From: Lachnospiraceae bacterium
GTDB taxonomy: Bacteria > Bacillota > Clostridia > Lachnospirales > Lachnospiraceae
DNA: 64,000 bases
Reading direction: 5' to 3'
Assembly: GCA_017557525.1 (NCBI GenBank)
Contig: JAFYYN010000011.1
Location: 1 to 64,000 of the forward strand
The first letter of the stretch is position 1. Every line of letters starts with the position of its first letter. The notes beneath the pieces were generated by a model. The model did no database searches. It was given only the letters and a program-made list of their open reading frames with translations, and was not told the DNA's origin. Shown piece after piece: positions 34,873 to 44,138 of the stretch. The position numbers were made by a program, and so were the translations under genes.

Positions 34873-36765
34873 TTAATTTACATATGTAAACATATTTCCG
34901 CCAATATCTATAAGTCCTGCTGCCTTAGCAGTTTTTACGGTAGTTACCGCAGGGCTTAAAGATACATCCGAGGAAATCCAAAGCTCGCTCTTTGTATTGG
35001 GGTTATAGAAGGTGTTGTTGCTGATCTCTCCGGATATACCTGAAAGCACGGTAACAGCCTTGCCATCAACTTCATTCAGGCAGTTGTATGCAAAAGTATT
35101 TTCTGAAACATAGATAGTGCCTTCCTTTAGCTGCAGTGCATTACCATAATTATTTCTGATGATACAACCGGTAATGTTAAGCTTTGAATCCTTCTGTATC
35201 GAAATCGCATGCTGTGCGACACCGCTTATAGTACTGTCTTTTATCGTAACCTCCGAACTCATAACTGTGATACCGTTTAATCCGGAATTTAAGATCGTAT
35301 TATTGCTGCCGCCTGTTACTGAGCTTGAATCATAAATACCAAAGCCGGATTTTGTTGTGGCATTAACGGTGTTTAAACTGATGGTTACATTCTTGCAGCC
35401 TTCCCTTAACGCTATACCGTTTTCAAAGGTTGTCGATGTTCTTCCCGAAATGGTGTTCCCATTGATCGTCGCATTGCTTGAATCAAGCAGTTTGATCGCA
35501 TCCTCTGCAAACTTTGTATCCTCACTTGAGAAAGCCTTTGCAAATCTGTCAAGACTGTTTCCTGATATGGTAGCGGAGCCAACGTAACGGAGATATATAC
35601 CCGATGAACCACAGATGATGATATTATCGCTGATCGTGGCTGTTTTCATAGGATAGGTTTCCGAACCATAAATAAATATTCCGATAGAGCTGCCCGAATT
35701 CTGATCGCTCGTGGTAAGGTTTTCCGACAGATTGATTACATTTCCGGTAATGTTGAGCTTAAAATCCCCGCCCGATACCGACATGGCTTTTACACCCTTA
35801 TTTCTTGAAACCTTTGTATTCTTTTCAGTAGAGTCGGATTTAAGCTGGATGCCGCACCCAACATTTTTCATTGTATTATCCTTGATAGTGAGGTCTACAT
35901 AATTATATCCGTAGATACCTGCCTTTGGGATATCCGTAAAAGTATTTCCTGTAATCTTTATATTTTTGTGATAAATCCCCTCAACCATGATATGCGAACC
36001 GATACCGCGGGAGTAGTCATGGATCTTGCAGCCGGTGATCGTAATCTTCTGGCATGGGGTATCGTCGTAAGGCTCGCCGTAAGTAAGCAGTGTGGAATCG
36101 TGGCAGACATCAAGCTGGATAGCTTCTTTCTGAGTTTTGTCATCCGGGGCCTTGAAACCGTAAAACTCACAGTTTTTAACAGTACAGTCCTTTACTCCGC
36201 CAAGCTCTAAAAGATGAGTACCATAACTGTTGCAAAGTGTAACGTTAAGGATTTTCAGCTTGGTTGTATGGGCAAACATAAAAACAGATCCGCTGGTCTT
36301 GCTGTTATACTGGATGAATTCTGCGTCCCAAATGCCGCCCTCAACCGTTATACGTGCATTGTCAGAGTATTTTCCTTTTTTACCCTGCTTTGCATGGAGC
36401 ATATGAAGGATGGGATCCTTTGCTTTTTGATTTTTCTTGATATATGTATTTTTATCCAGCTTGAGGTAAGTATTGGAGCCTATAACCAGAGTCCTGCTGA
36501 TATAGTAGGTTCCGGCAGGTACCTTTACAAGAGCCTGCTTTTTCTTTGTGCCTGCTTTTGCAGCGGCATCAAGAGCATTCTGTATCTCGGTGGTAGCATC
36601 CTGTCCGTCCGTCAGTTTTACTTCTATGACTTTAGCATAGGAAGCAGCAGATACTTTGCTGAATTTCGCTGAAATGATTATACTGATCGCAATAATAAAT
36701 GAGAGAACTGAAATTTTTAAAACACGTAAAAAACCGTTATGGCGATGTTTATCAGACTTTTTCAT
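34873..36765 (-). CDS. Secreted right-handed beta-helix protein
   Basis: 630 residues. An N-terminal membrane anchor or signal peptide (VLKISVLSFIIAISIIISAKF) is followed by a pectate-lyase-like start (GQDATTEIQNALDAAAKAG, VKVPAGTYYISRTLVIGSN) and many parallel beta-helix coils with Asn-rich turns (ITGNTFTDI, ISGNSLDRF, ISNNTFYNP). The family includes polysaccharide lyases and surface structural proteins. I see no unambiguous catalytic residues. Monocistronic, with GGAGG at its start. Confidence 0.8.
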   Translation of the reverse strand: MKKSDKHRHNGFLRVLKISVLSFIIAISIIISAKFSKVSAASYAKVIEVKLTDGQDATTEIQNALDAAAKAGTKKKQALVKVPAGTYYISRTLVIGSNTYLKLDKNTYIKKNQKAKDPILHMLHAKQGKKGKYSDNARITVEGGIWDAEFIQYNSKTSGSVFMFAHTTKLKILNVTLCNSYGTHLLELGGVKDCTVKNCEFYGFKAPDDKTQKEAIQLDVCHDSTLLTYGEPYDDTPCQKITITGCKIHDYSRGIGSHIMVEGIYHKNIKITGNTFTDIPKAGIYGYNYVDLTIKDNTMKNVGCGIQLKSDSTEKNTKVSRNKGVKAMSVSGGDFKLNITGNVINLSENLTTSDQNSGSSIGIFIYGSETYPMKTATISDNIIICGSSGIYLRYVGSATISGNSLDRFAKAFSSEDTKFAEDAIKLLDSSNATINGNTISGRTSTTFENGIALREGCKNVTISLNTVNATTKSGFGIYDSSSVTGGSNNTILNSGLNGITVMSSEVTIKDSTISGVAQHAISIQKDSKLNITGCIIRNNYGNALQLKEGTIYVSENTFAYNCLNEVDGKAVTVLSGISGEISNNTFYNPNTKSELWISSDVSLSPAVTTVKTAKAAGLIDIGGNMFTYVN

Positions 36766-36856
36766 TTTGACCTCCTTTAGTTTTGATATTTCTATTCTAC
36801 CATATTTTTGCGCATAATCAAGATGTGAAGTGCAGTTTAAAAACTAAAATAATACA

Positions 36857-36885
36857 TTGTATTTTATTCTTATTTCATATACAAT
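36857..36885 (+). promoter_or_regulatory. Promoter of the kinase gene
   Basis: TTGTAT (36857-36862), 17 bases, TACAAT (36880-36885). Confidence 0.55.
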
Positions 36886-36942
36886 GTTAACAAGTTAGAC
36901 ACGCGATTGAAGTAAAAACGGTTAACAGGAAAAGGTGTTTTG

Positions 36943-39399
36943 ATGGATAATGAAGATAACATAAATGAAATAACGCAGGATGGGTTTGAGATAATTGCGG
37001 CTGCCGAGGAGATTTCACAGGAGGAGACCGTGCAGGAAGAAACTGCACAGGAGGAGACTCCCCAGGAAGAAACTGCACAGGAGACGACTTCCCAGGAAGA
37101 AGCCGACACCTCCGACGGTACAATAATATACACATATCAACGTCAGCGTAATATTGCCGAAAGGATTGCCGCTGCTCAGGAGGCTGTTAAAAGCGATCAG
37201 TTTGCTTCTGCTCCCGAAAGGAAAAAGGAGGAAGCTCCCGAACAGACGCGTACCAATGAGGAAATCTTTAACGAGAGCTATGCAATACTCGGTGAGATCG
37301 GGTCCGGTGAAGGCACTGCATATAAGGCTTTGGAGCGAAGGACAGCCAGACAGGTAGTTATAAAAAAGGTCCACCTGCAGGTACAAAACCTTAAAGAAAT
37401 AAAGCCTTTGGTTGAAAAATTAAAAAAACTCGATCACCCATCACTGCCCAAGATAATCGATTATGTAATGTATAACGGTTATGTATATTCCGTTATGGAA
37501 TATATTGAAGGGCGATCCCTTTTCCGCTCTATGGCAGATGGTACAAGGTATCCAGAAAAGCTGGTAAAAAACTGGGCAATACAGATAGCAAGCGCATTAA
37601 AATATCTGCATCAGGCTTCACCCAGAGTAATACACGGCGACATCAAGCCCTCAAATATTATCCTTGCATCAAATAATAAGGTATATCTTGTAGATTACAA
37701 TATCGGTATTCAGGAAGAAAGCGGAGCTCATTCCATAGGCTATTCCGACGGTTATGCTCCACCTGAGCAATACGATTTTATATCCGCAAATCAGTATTCG
37801 GCATCAGGCAGATATGATGACAGATATGCAAAAACTATAACTACCAACCCTGACGGAGTCTATACCTGCCAGGACGGATTTACCTATGATGCTTCTTCAA
37901 GAGCATATGCGGTAATAGATGAAAGATCCGATATTTACTCCTTTGGAGCGACCTTTTATTTTATCATGACCGGCAAAACACCCGGTTCATCAATGGATCA
38001 GGTTACTTCGATTTCGGATATCGGTGCCCACCATATCAGCCGGAAATTTAAAAAGATCATTTCACGCTGTATGGAACGTTCCTCCAAAAAACGTTACCAG
38101 TCGGCGGATACACTTTTAGATGCATTAAAGAAAAAAATGATCACGTTGCCGATGATAGGTGCAGCAGTACTTTTTGTGGCGCTTGTAATCTGCGGAGTTA
38201 CATTTGGGTCAAAGCTGTTTGACAAAAAGAAAACTAAACCCAAAATGCCATCTCCCGGAGATGGTACATCTGTAAGTGCATTAATGCCAACACCGGTTGG
38301 TTTTACACAGGAAGCAACAGAGGTTGTTACAGATACACCTGTACCTACCGAAGAGGTTACGGCAACCCCTGAGCCTACAGCAACTCCTAAGCCCACGGCC
38401 ACTCCCAGACCTACGGCGACACCAAAACCTACTCCGGAGCCTACGCCTACCGAAAATGTTACAGCTACGCCCGAGCTTACTCCCGAACCTACTGAAGAGA
38501 TAACTGCTACACCTGAGGTAACCGAGGAGATAACTGCTACTCAGGAACCTACTCCCGAAGTAACAGTAACCCCTGAACCTACACCTGAAGTAACGGTAAC
38601 TCCGGAGCCTACACCAGAGATAACGGAAATACCTGCTCCTGCTCCTACTCTTACCGATCCATACATTTACGTAGAAGATGAAATAGGTTTTATCTTGAAG
38701 GACGGGACATATGATTTAAAGAAAATATCCGAACTTTCAGATGTAGATATTTCAAATATTGATTATGTATACTTTGGCGGATATCCTACCGATCTAGTAA
38801 CAGATGAGGATACGATCAATGCATTATCAAAAATATCCTTTAGATCAAACGGTACAGGAAAACTAAACGGAGTAAGATACAACAGAGTTAAGTATACAAA
38901 TCCCGACGGAAGTACCGAAACCATTTATTACTTAAATGAAACCGTTAAATGGAAAGTAATCGATGCGGAAGACGGAGTGTTAACTCTTATCACCGAAGAC
39001 ATAATTGATTACGAGCCGATAAAGAAGGATGCTGAAACCAGTAAATGGTCTGACAGCAAGCTTAACGAATGGCTCAGGAAAAACCTTATAATGACTCTCC
39101 TTTCGGATAAGGAAAAGAGACTGCTCATCGGAGATCCGGATGTACTTAAGGAATCAGAGCTGGCATCTTTGGGAATTGAGCTAAAAGCAAAATCAACCGA
39201 TTATGCAAAGATGGGATATAATTTCGGAAATCTCTCATATACAGCATCGGCACCTAATACATGGTGGCTCAGAACAGATTCCGATGATGAATTAGATGAG
39301 TATCCTTATATATCCTCTGACGGAAGCCTGTCCACATCCAAGGTAAAATATACCCAGAGAAAGGGAGTAAGACCTGCGATCAGGATAAAGATAAAATAG
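36943..39399 (+). CDS. Membrane Ser/Thr kinase with DUF6273-like C-terminal domain
   Basis: 818-residue protein. A Gln/Glu/Thr repeat (EETAQEETPQEE) covers residues about 28-50. The kinase domain spans about 105-395: a Lys in VVIKKVHLQ, catalytic loop VIHGDIKPSNI (HGD instead of HRD), VDYNIG in place of DFG, and PPEQYD. A transmembrane helix is at about 405-425, followed by a Thr/Pro-rich linker (about 445-570) and a C-terminal domain with YVYFGGYPTD, WKVIDAED, LNEWLRKNL, WWLRTDSDD and GVRPAIRIKI, as in DUF6273. The kinase thus faces the cytoplasm and the other domain the outside. The altered HRD and DFG motifs leave activity open. ATG 36943 follows AAAGGTG. Confidence 0.82.
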   Translation: MDNEDNINEITQDGFEIIAAAEEISQEETVQEETAQEETPQEETAQETTSQEEADTSDGTIIYTYQRQRNIAERIAAAQEAVKSDQFASAPERKKEEAPEQTRTNEEIFNESYAILGEIGSGEGTAYKALERRTARQVVIKKVHLQVQNLKEIKPLVEKLKKLDHPSLPKIIDYVMYNGYVYSVMEYIEGRSLFRSMADGTRYPEKLVKNWAIQIASALKYLHQASPRVIHGDIKPSNIILASNNKVYLVDYNIGIQEESGAHSIGYSDGYAPPEQYDFISANQYSASGRYDDRYAKTITTNPDGVYTCQDGFTYDASSRAYAVIDERSDIYSFGATFYFIMTGKTPGSSMDQVTSISDIGAHHISRKFKKIISRCMERSSKKRYQSADTLLDALKKKMITLPMIGAAVLFVALVICGVTFGSKLFDKKKTKPKMPSPGDGTSVSALMPTPVGFTQEATEVVTDTPVPTEEVTATPEPTATPKPTATPRPTATPKPTPEPTPTENVTATPELTPEPTEEITATPEVTEEITATQEPTPEVTVTPEPTPEVTVTPEPTPEITEIPAPAPTLTDPYIYVEDEIGFILKDGTYDLKKISELSDVDISNIDYVYFGGYPTDLVTDEDTINALSKISFRSNGTGKLNGVRYNRVKYTNPDGSTETIYYLNETVKWKVIDAEDGVLTLITEDIIDYEPIKKDAETSKWSDSKLNEWLRKNLIMTLLSDKEKRLLIGDPDVLKESELASLGIELKAKSTDYAKMGYNFGNLSYTASAPNTWWLRTDSDDELDEYPYISSDGSLSTSKVKYTQRKGVRPAIRIKIK
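38330..38640 (+). repeat. Coding Thr/Pro repeat region
   Basis: Degenerate 9-21-base repeats encoding xATPEP and TPKPTATP-like units, the extracellular linker of the kinase protein. Low complexity, still in frame. Confidence 0.85.
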
Positions 39400-39410
39400 C
39401 AATCGATTAA

Positions 39411-39444
39411 AAAGGGATGGATCTCAAAAAAGATCCATCCCTTT
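39411..39444. terminator. Bidirectional terminator between kinase and SulP genes
   Basis: AAAGGGATGGATCT and AGATCCATCCCTTT form a 14-bp perfect stem with loop CAAAAA. Confidence 0.9.
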
Positions 39445-39448
39445 AATT

Positions 39449-41095
39449 TTATTCAAACTGCTTTGCCCATTCAACGGCATCTTCGATACGGGGTCTGAAA
39501 TTATCCTTGCCAACCTTTTTCACAAAGCCGCTCTTTTCCATGGTTTTGTAAGGCTGTTCGTTTACGTGTGAGAAAACAAGCGTTATATTATTTGCTTTGC
39601 ATCTCTCGTACAGCTGCTCGAGTGAATGCATTGCGGTAGCGTCTATTGCGGGAACACCTCTCATTCTCATGATGATGACCTTGGTAAAGTCCTTATAATT
39701 TATACCTGAAAGCTGATCGGCATCACCAAAGAACATCGGTCCTGAAATCTCGAAAACTCTTACGTGTCTGGGGACTTCCATATAATCGATACCGTCCGGG
39801 TATTCCTCAGGGTCAAAGTATTTCCAGCCGCTGATCTTGGTCTCGTCACTCATTTTCTTCATGAAGAGTACGCATGCACAGATCATACCTGCTTCGATAG
39901 CTACTACAAGATCAAATACTACGGTAAGCACAAAGGTGAGTACAAGTACCAGAATATCTCCGACAGGAGCGGTCTTGCACAAATGTACAAAGGTTCTCCA
40001 CTGGCACATATTGTAGGCAACCATAAACAGGATTGCTGCTATGGCAGGCATGGGGATCATGGCTGCGTAGGGCATCAGTAAAACGAGCACGAGTACAAGT
40101 ACTATGGCATGTACCATACCGGCGATGGGAGTACGTCCACCGTTTTTGATGTTGGCAGCAGTTCTTGCTATGGCACCGGTTGCAGGTATACCGCCAAACA
40201 GAGCTGAACCTATATTTCCGGCACCCTGAGCAATGAGCTCCATGTTTGACCTGTGATGTGAATTTATCATACTGTCTGCAACAACACAGGAGAGTAATGA
40301 TTCGATAGCTGCCAGTATTGCAATGGTAAGACCGTCAGGTGCAACATTCTTTATAGCATTCCATGAGATTTCGGGGAAGTGGAATGAAGGCAGCTCATTA
40401 CTGATGGAGTAAAGGTTTCCGATTGTATTTACTTTCATATCAAGGAGCTCTACCATAAGGATCCCGACTACTACCGCGATCAGTGAGCCCGGAATTTTCT
40501 CGGAAATGCGCGGCCATACAATAAGGATTGCAAGGCATACGGCACCGACTAAAAGTGCCTGCCAGTTGATGGTTTCGATATTTGCGCCTATAGCTTTAAT
40601 TTTGTCTATGGTCTCGATATTTTCGGTGCCTGCGGGATAAGTGAGCCCCAGAAAGTCTTTGATCTGACCTATAAGGATGGTGACTGCAATACCTGCGGTA
40701 AAACCGGTTGTAATGGTATATGGTATAAATTTGATCAGGGTTCCCAGTCTGAGTAATCCCATAACTATCAGTATGATACCGGCTATTATGGTTGCGAGTA
40801 TCAGACCGTCCATACCATTTTTAGCAACTATTCCGGCAACTATCGTCGCAAACGCTGCAGTAGGTCCTGCAATCTGTACACGGCTGCCGCCTAAAAATGA
40901 AATAATAAAACCTGCAACTATGGCGGTGTATATACCCTGTTCGGGTCCAACTCCGGATGCCAGAGCAAGTGCTATTGAAAGCGGCAGTGCAATAACTGCA
41001 ACGATGAGACCTGCTACCAGATCTGTAACAAACTGTTTTCCGCTGTACTTTTTAAGTACGCTGAACAACATCGGTTTTAACTTATCCTTTTCCAA
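39449..41095 (-). CDS. SulP-family anion transporter with STAS domain
   Basis: 548-residue transporter. The membrane domain has the SulP features GLIVAVIALPLSIALALASG and GPTAAFATIVAGIV; the C-terminal STAS domain (about 430-548) carries VFEISGPMFFGDADQL and MRGVPAIDATAMHSLEQL. The substrate (sulfate, bicarbonate or another anion) is not readable. A TTG start at 41095 is proposed since AGGAGAT lies 5 bases before it; an in-frame ATG is 24 bases inside the gene. Confidence 0.9.
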   Translation of the reverse strand: MEKDKLKPMLFSVLKKYSGKQFVTDLVAGLIVAVIALPLSIALALASGVGPEQGIYTAIVAGFIISFLGGSRVQIAGPTAAFATIVAGIVAKNGMDGLILATIIAGIILIVMGLLRLGTLIKFIPYTITTGFTAGIAVTILIGQIKDFLGLTYPAGTENIETIDKIKAIGANIETINWQALLVGAVCLAILIVWPRISEKIPGSLIAVVVGILMVELLDMKVNTIGNLYSISNELPSFHFPEISWNAIKNVAPDGLTIAILAAIESLLSCVVADSMINSHHRSNMELIAQGAGNIGSALFGGIPATGAIARTAANIKNGGRTPIAGMVHAIVLVLVLVLLMPYAAMIPMPAIAAILFMVAYNMCQWRTFVHLCKTAPVGDILVLVLTFVLTVVFDLVVAIEAGMICACVLFMKKMSDETKISGWKYFDPEEYPDGIDYMEVPRHVRVFEISGPMFFGDADQLSGINYKDFTKVIIMRMRGVPAIDATAMHSLEQLYERCKANNITLVFSHVNEQPYKTMEKSGFVKKVGKDNFRPRIEDAVEWAKQFE

Positions 41096-41259
41096 CTGTA
41101 ATCTCCTTGTAAATAGTCTAAAAACTCGTGAAAACTCATAGATTATACATCTATTAAAATAAAAGTCAAGATGAAAAAGTACCAAAAAAATATAGAATTT
41201 TTTACATAAGAGTGATATAATTACTATTAAGATTTATATATGGAAAGGATGGTACGGAT

Positions 41260-42021
41260 ATGCATATAACATTGACAGGAAATTTAGGCAGCGGGAAATC
41301 CACTATAGCAAAGATTATGGCCGAAAAATACGGCTACACCATATATTCAACCGGAAAGATCCAGCGCGAGCTGGCAGAGGAGCGAGGTCTTACCGTTTTA
41401 GAGATGAACAAACTGATGCAGCAGGACCACTCCTTTGACAATATCATCGACGAAAAGGTAACACAGCTTTCTAAGGAAAGCGACAAGGATCTTTTCTTTG
41501 ACTCAAGACTTGCATGGCATTTTGCGGAGAACGCATTTAAGGTGTTCCTGACTGTCAGCATTGATGAGGCAGCAAGACGCGTATTTAACGATGACAAGCG
41601 CGGTGATGTTGAAACCTATGATTCACAGGAAGAGGCGAAGGTAAATCTTATCGAAAGAGCTCACACTGAGGATGTTAGATATAAGGAAATCTACGGACTT
41701 GATTACTTTAACTTAAATAATTATGATCTGGTGCTTGACTCCACATTTACTAAGCCTGAGCTGTTAGCCGAAATGCTCGTAAGCGAAAAGAGGAGATTTG
41801 AGGAAAACCCTGCAGGAAAGGGCACTCCAAGGATTCTCTTGGCTCCGGCAAGACTTCTTGGGGCTTCGTCAGGAAATACCAGGGATAATGACGAGATCTT
41901 TGATTCAACTGCAGTTATAAGACGTGGCGCAGATGATATCGAGGTAGTTTCAGGCTTTGACCAGATAGAAAAGGCAGCACGTGAAGGATACGAATTTATT
42001 TCGGTAAAGTATGAAGGGTAA
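41260..42021 (+). CDS. Cytidylate-kinase-like P-loop protein
   Basis: 253-residue protein starting ITLTGNLGSGKSTIAKIMAE (Walker A GNLGSGKS). The AMP/CMP-binding-like YSTGKIQRELAEERG, FFDSRLAWHFAEN and the arginine-rich lid DEAARRVFNDDKRGD fit the cytidylate kinase-like family. The C-terminal 60 residues are an extension of unknown role. It stands alone, so it may be a non-housekeeping kinase; a genuine cmk elsewhere cannot be excluded. Confidence 0.75.
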   Translation: MHITLTGNLGSGKSTIAKIMAEKYGYTIYSTGKIQRELAEERGLTVLEMNKLMQQDHSFDNIIDEKVTQLSKESDKDLFFDSRLAWHFAENAFKVFLTVSIDEAARRVFNDDKRGDVETYDSQEEAKVNLIERAHTEDVRYKEIYGLDYFNLNNYDLVLDSTFTKPELLAEMLVSEKRRFEENPAGKGTPRILLAPARLLGASSGNTRDNDEIFDSTAVIRRGADDIEVVSGFDQIEKAAREGYEFISVKYEG

Positions 42022-42039
42022 GATAATTTGAGATTACAA

Positions 42040-42075
42040 AAACCCGGCTTGGATAAAAATATTCAAGCCGGGTTT
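42040..42075. terminator. Bidirectional terminator
   Basis: AAACCCGGCTTG and CAAGCCGGGTTT, a 12-bp perfect stem between the cytidylate-kinase-like gene and the solute-binding gene. Confidence 0.85.
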
Positions 42076-42214
42076 CATTCTTGGCAAGATTATAGGTAAT
42101 TGTCCCAGCAAACTGTCCTCTAAGCGTTCCGTCAGCATCTTTGCTATAGATGATAACAACAGGTTGTCCGTCTAATACGCCGGGGTTAAATTTCCAAAGT
42201 TTTATCTGATGGTC
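42074..42214 (-). pseudogene. Possible C-terminal coding remnant
   Basis: The minus strand just beyond the solute-binding protein stop stays open for about 45 codons in another frame and encodes a protein-like sequence (WKFNPGVLDGQP, then YSKDADGTLRG and GTITYN). There is no start codon. It may be the tail of a lost gene, or chance. Confidence 0.25.
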
Positions 42215-43923
42215 TTAGAAAGTTCTATAATAAAGGCTTCGCCATCCATACTGCCACTCATCAGTTTCTCCAGGCATCTAAGATAAGGCTCAACGTTTTC
42301 TCCTGTCATGGCAGTGTCACCAAACAATACATATGCCTTAGCATTTGCACAGAGTTTTGCTACCTGCTTTGTAAGCGCATCTACTTCGCTGTCATCATAG
42401 TTTATCTTCCATGAAGGAAGTCCGTTGCCTGAAAGATAATCATACTTACAAACGAGTTTTCCGAGTGCTACGGCATACTCGGCCGCTACAGTTGTATTCT
42501 TTGATGAACCAGATACTGCAAGTGTGCTGGAAGGTCCGCCAATAAGTTCTCCTATCTTTGAGTTTTGGGAATTAATAACCGGGAACTCGGCTACAACTAC
42601 CTTACTGCTAAACTCGGGATCCATTGAAAACATGCCACAGTTCCAGGAACCGTTCATATAGAATGCATAATCACCGGCCATAAAGTTTTCTGCAACTTCT
42701 CCACTATATAAACCCATGTCCGAAGCCTTAATATACCCTTTGATTATCATAGTCCTCAGCATATCCACCGATTCAGCTATGCCCTCATTATTAAACGAAG
42801 CTTTCCCGGCAAATATATTACTCAACGCTTCTGCCCCGATTGTCTTTTCTACAATAGGCTCTAAATACTCTGAAATACACCATGGTTCACCGGCACATCC
42901 AAAAGGAGTGATACCTTTTTCTACCAGCTTATCACAGCATGCGATAAGATCATTGATGGTCTTGGGTACCTCTGTATAACCTGCCTCTTTAAGCAGATCC
43001 ATATTTGCATAAAGTACAACAACATTCATGGTAAGAGGTATTCCGTATCTCTTTTTGTTATAAGTTGTGTTATCGAGCATGACCTTGGGTATATCGCCGC
43101 TCTTGATATATTTATTCATTACATCATCAAGACAATATACTTCATTTGCATTTACAAGGTCTCCCAAGAATGAACCCGACCATGTATAGAAGATATCGGG
43201 AAGCTCATTTGCTGCTGCAGCCACCTTGATCTTTACTTTATAATCCTCATTGGAAAATGCCTCAGCATTTACTGTTACATTGGGATAAGAAGCCTTGAGC
43301 TCCTCAATTGCCTGCATATATGAATCAGGCACACTGCCGTCATCTCCCGACAGAGTCCATAACGTAAACTCGATAGGTTCATCTGATACCGCTGCATCCT
43401 CAGTTACGGTTACTTTACATGTATATTTCTTTGAACCGACTTTGGCTGTGATGGTTGCTTTACCCTTTTTGAGGGCTGTAACAGTTCCGTTATTTACGGT
43501 TGCTATGCTTTCATCGGATGATATCCACTCAGCTATAGTGTTTCCTTTAAGTGTGAGTCCGTATGACTCTCCGCCTTTAAGACTTAAGGCCTTGTTTGAT
43601 ATCGCGTTTTTCTTAACCGTTATCTTACACTTATAAGACTTGTTTGTTGAAAGATCTTTTGCGGTTATAGTGGCCTTTCCGTTTTTAACAGCTGTAACCA
43701 CACCATTTTCAACTGTGGCAACCTTCTTTTTAGATGTTGACCATTTTACTTCTCCTTGAGCACCCTCAAGCTCGAGCTGGAATTTTTCACCTATATAGAT
43801 GGTCTTTTTCTTTGCATTTAGCTTGACTTTTGAAGCGGCACTTATAGGTGATACATTAACAAGACCGATAACCAGCGCACATACCAGCAGTGCTCCCAAT
43901 AACATTGACAGTTTTTTACGCAT
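42202..43923 (-). CDS. Solute-binding protein with two Big_2-like Ig domains
   Basis: 573-residue exported protein. A signal peptide (MRKKLSMLLGALLVCALVIG, cleavage near SAASK) has no lipobox cysteine after it. Residues about 30-105 and 107-175 are bacterial Ig-like (Big_2) domains with WSTSKKKVATV, VVTAVKNGKATITAK and WISSDESIATV. Residues about 185-573 form a type I sugar-binding ABC receptor (FTLWTLSGDD, LPDIFYTWSG, YAFYMNGSWNCG). No permease or ATPase is next to it. The missing lipid anchor and added Ig domains suggest a wall-associated or freely secreted receptor. Confidence 0.82.
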   Translation of the reverse strand: MRKKLSMLLGALLVCALVIGLVNVSPISAASKVKLNAKKKTIYIGEKFQLELEGAQGEVKWSTSKKKVATVENGVVTAVKNGKATITAKDLSTNKSYKCKITVKKNAISNKALSLKGGESYGLTLKGNTIAEWISSDESIATVNNGTVTALKKGKATITAKVGSKKYTCKVTVTEDAAVSDEPIEFTLWTLSGDDGSVPDSYMQAIEELKASYPNVTVNAEAFSNEDYKVKIKVAAAANELPDIFYTWSGSFLGDLVNANEVYCLDDVMNKYIKSGDIPKVMLDNTTYNKKRYGIPLTMNVVVLYANMDLLKEAGYTEVPKTINDLIACCDKLVEKGITPFGCAGEPWCISEYLEPIVEKTIGAEALSNIFAGKASFNNEGIAESVDMLRTMIIKGYIKASDMGLYSGEVAENFMAGDYAFYMNGSWNCGMFSMDPEFSSKVVVAEFPVINSQNSKIGELIGGPSSTLAVSGSSKNTTVAAEYAVALGKLVCKYDYLSGNGLPSWKINYDDSEVDALTKQVAKLCANAKAYVLFGDTAMTGENVEPYLRCLEKLMSGSMDGEAFIIELSKTIR

Positions 43924-44082
43924 ACTAACATCCTTTCCGCAAACTTTTAAACTTCCGATATCAATGTTTGCCTTGATACCGGCATATAGGACGGATTAAA
44001 CCGTCCAAACCCCATTTATCAACATCACTTATACTATACCATAAAAAATATGAAAATGCTATATATTTCTCAAATTAAAAAC

Positions 44083-44114
44083 ACCCGGGATCTGTCATTT
44101 AGCAGTTCCCGGGT
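44083..44114 (-). terminator. Terminator of the cystatin-like repeat gene
   Basis: ACCCGGGATCTG pairs with CAGTTCCCGGGT with one mismatch; TTTTTAATTTG follows on the minus strand. Confidence 0.8.
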
Positions 44115-44138
44115 ATTCTTATAGAAATGAGTATTTTA

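Noticed and set aside
38330..38640. Satellite or CRISPR in the repeat-rich DNA of the kinase gene
   Set aside because: The repeats stay in frame and encode a Thr/Pro linker between a transmembrane helix and an extracellular domain.
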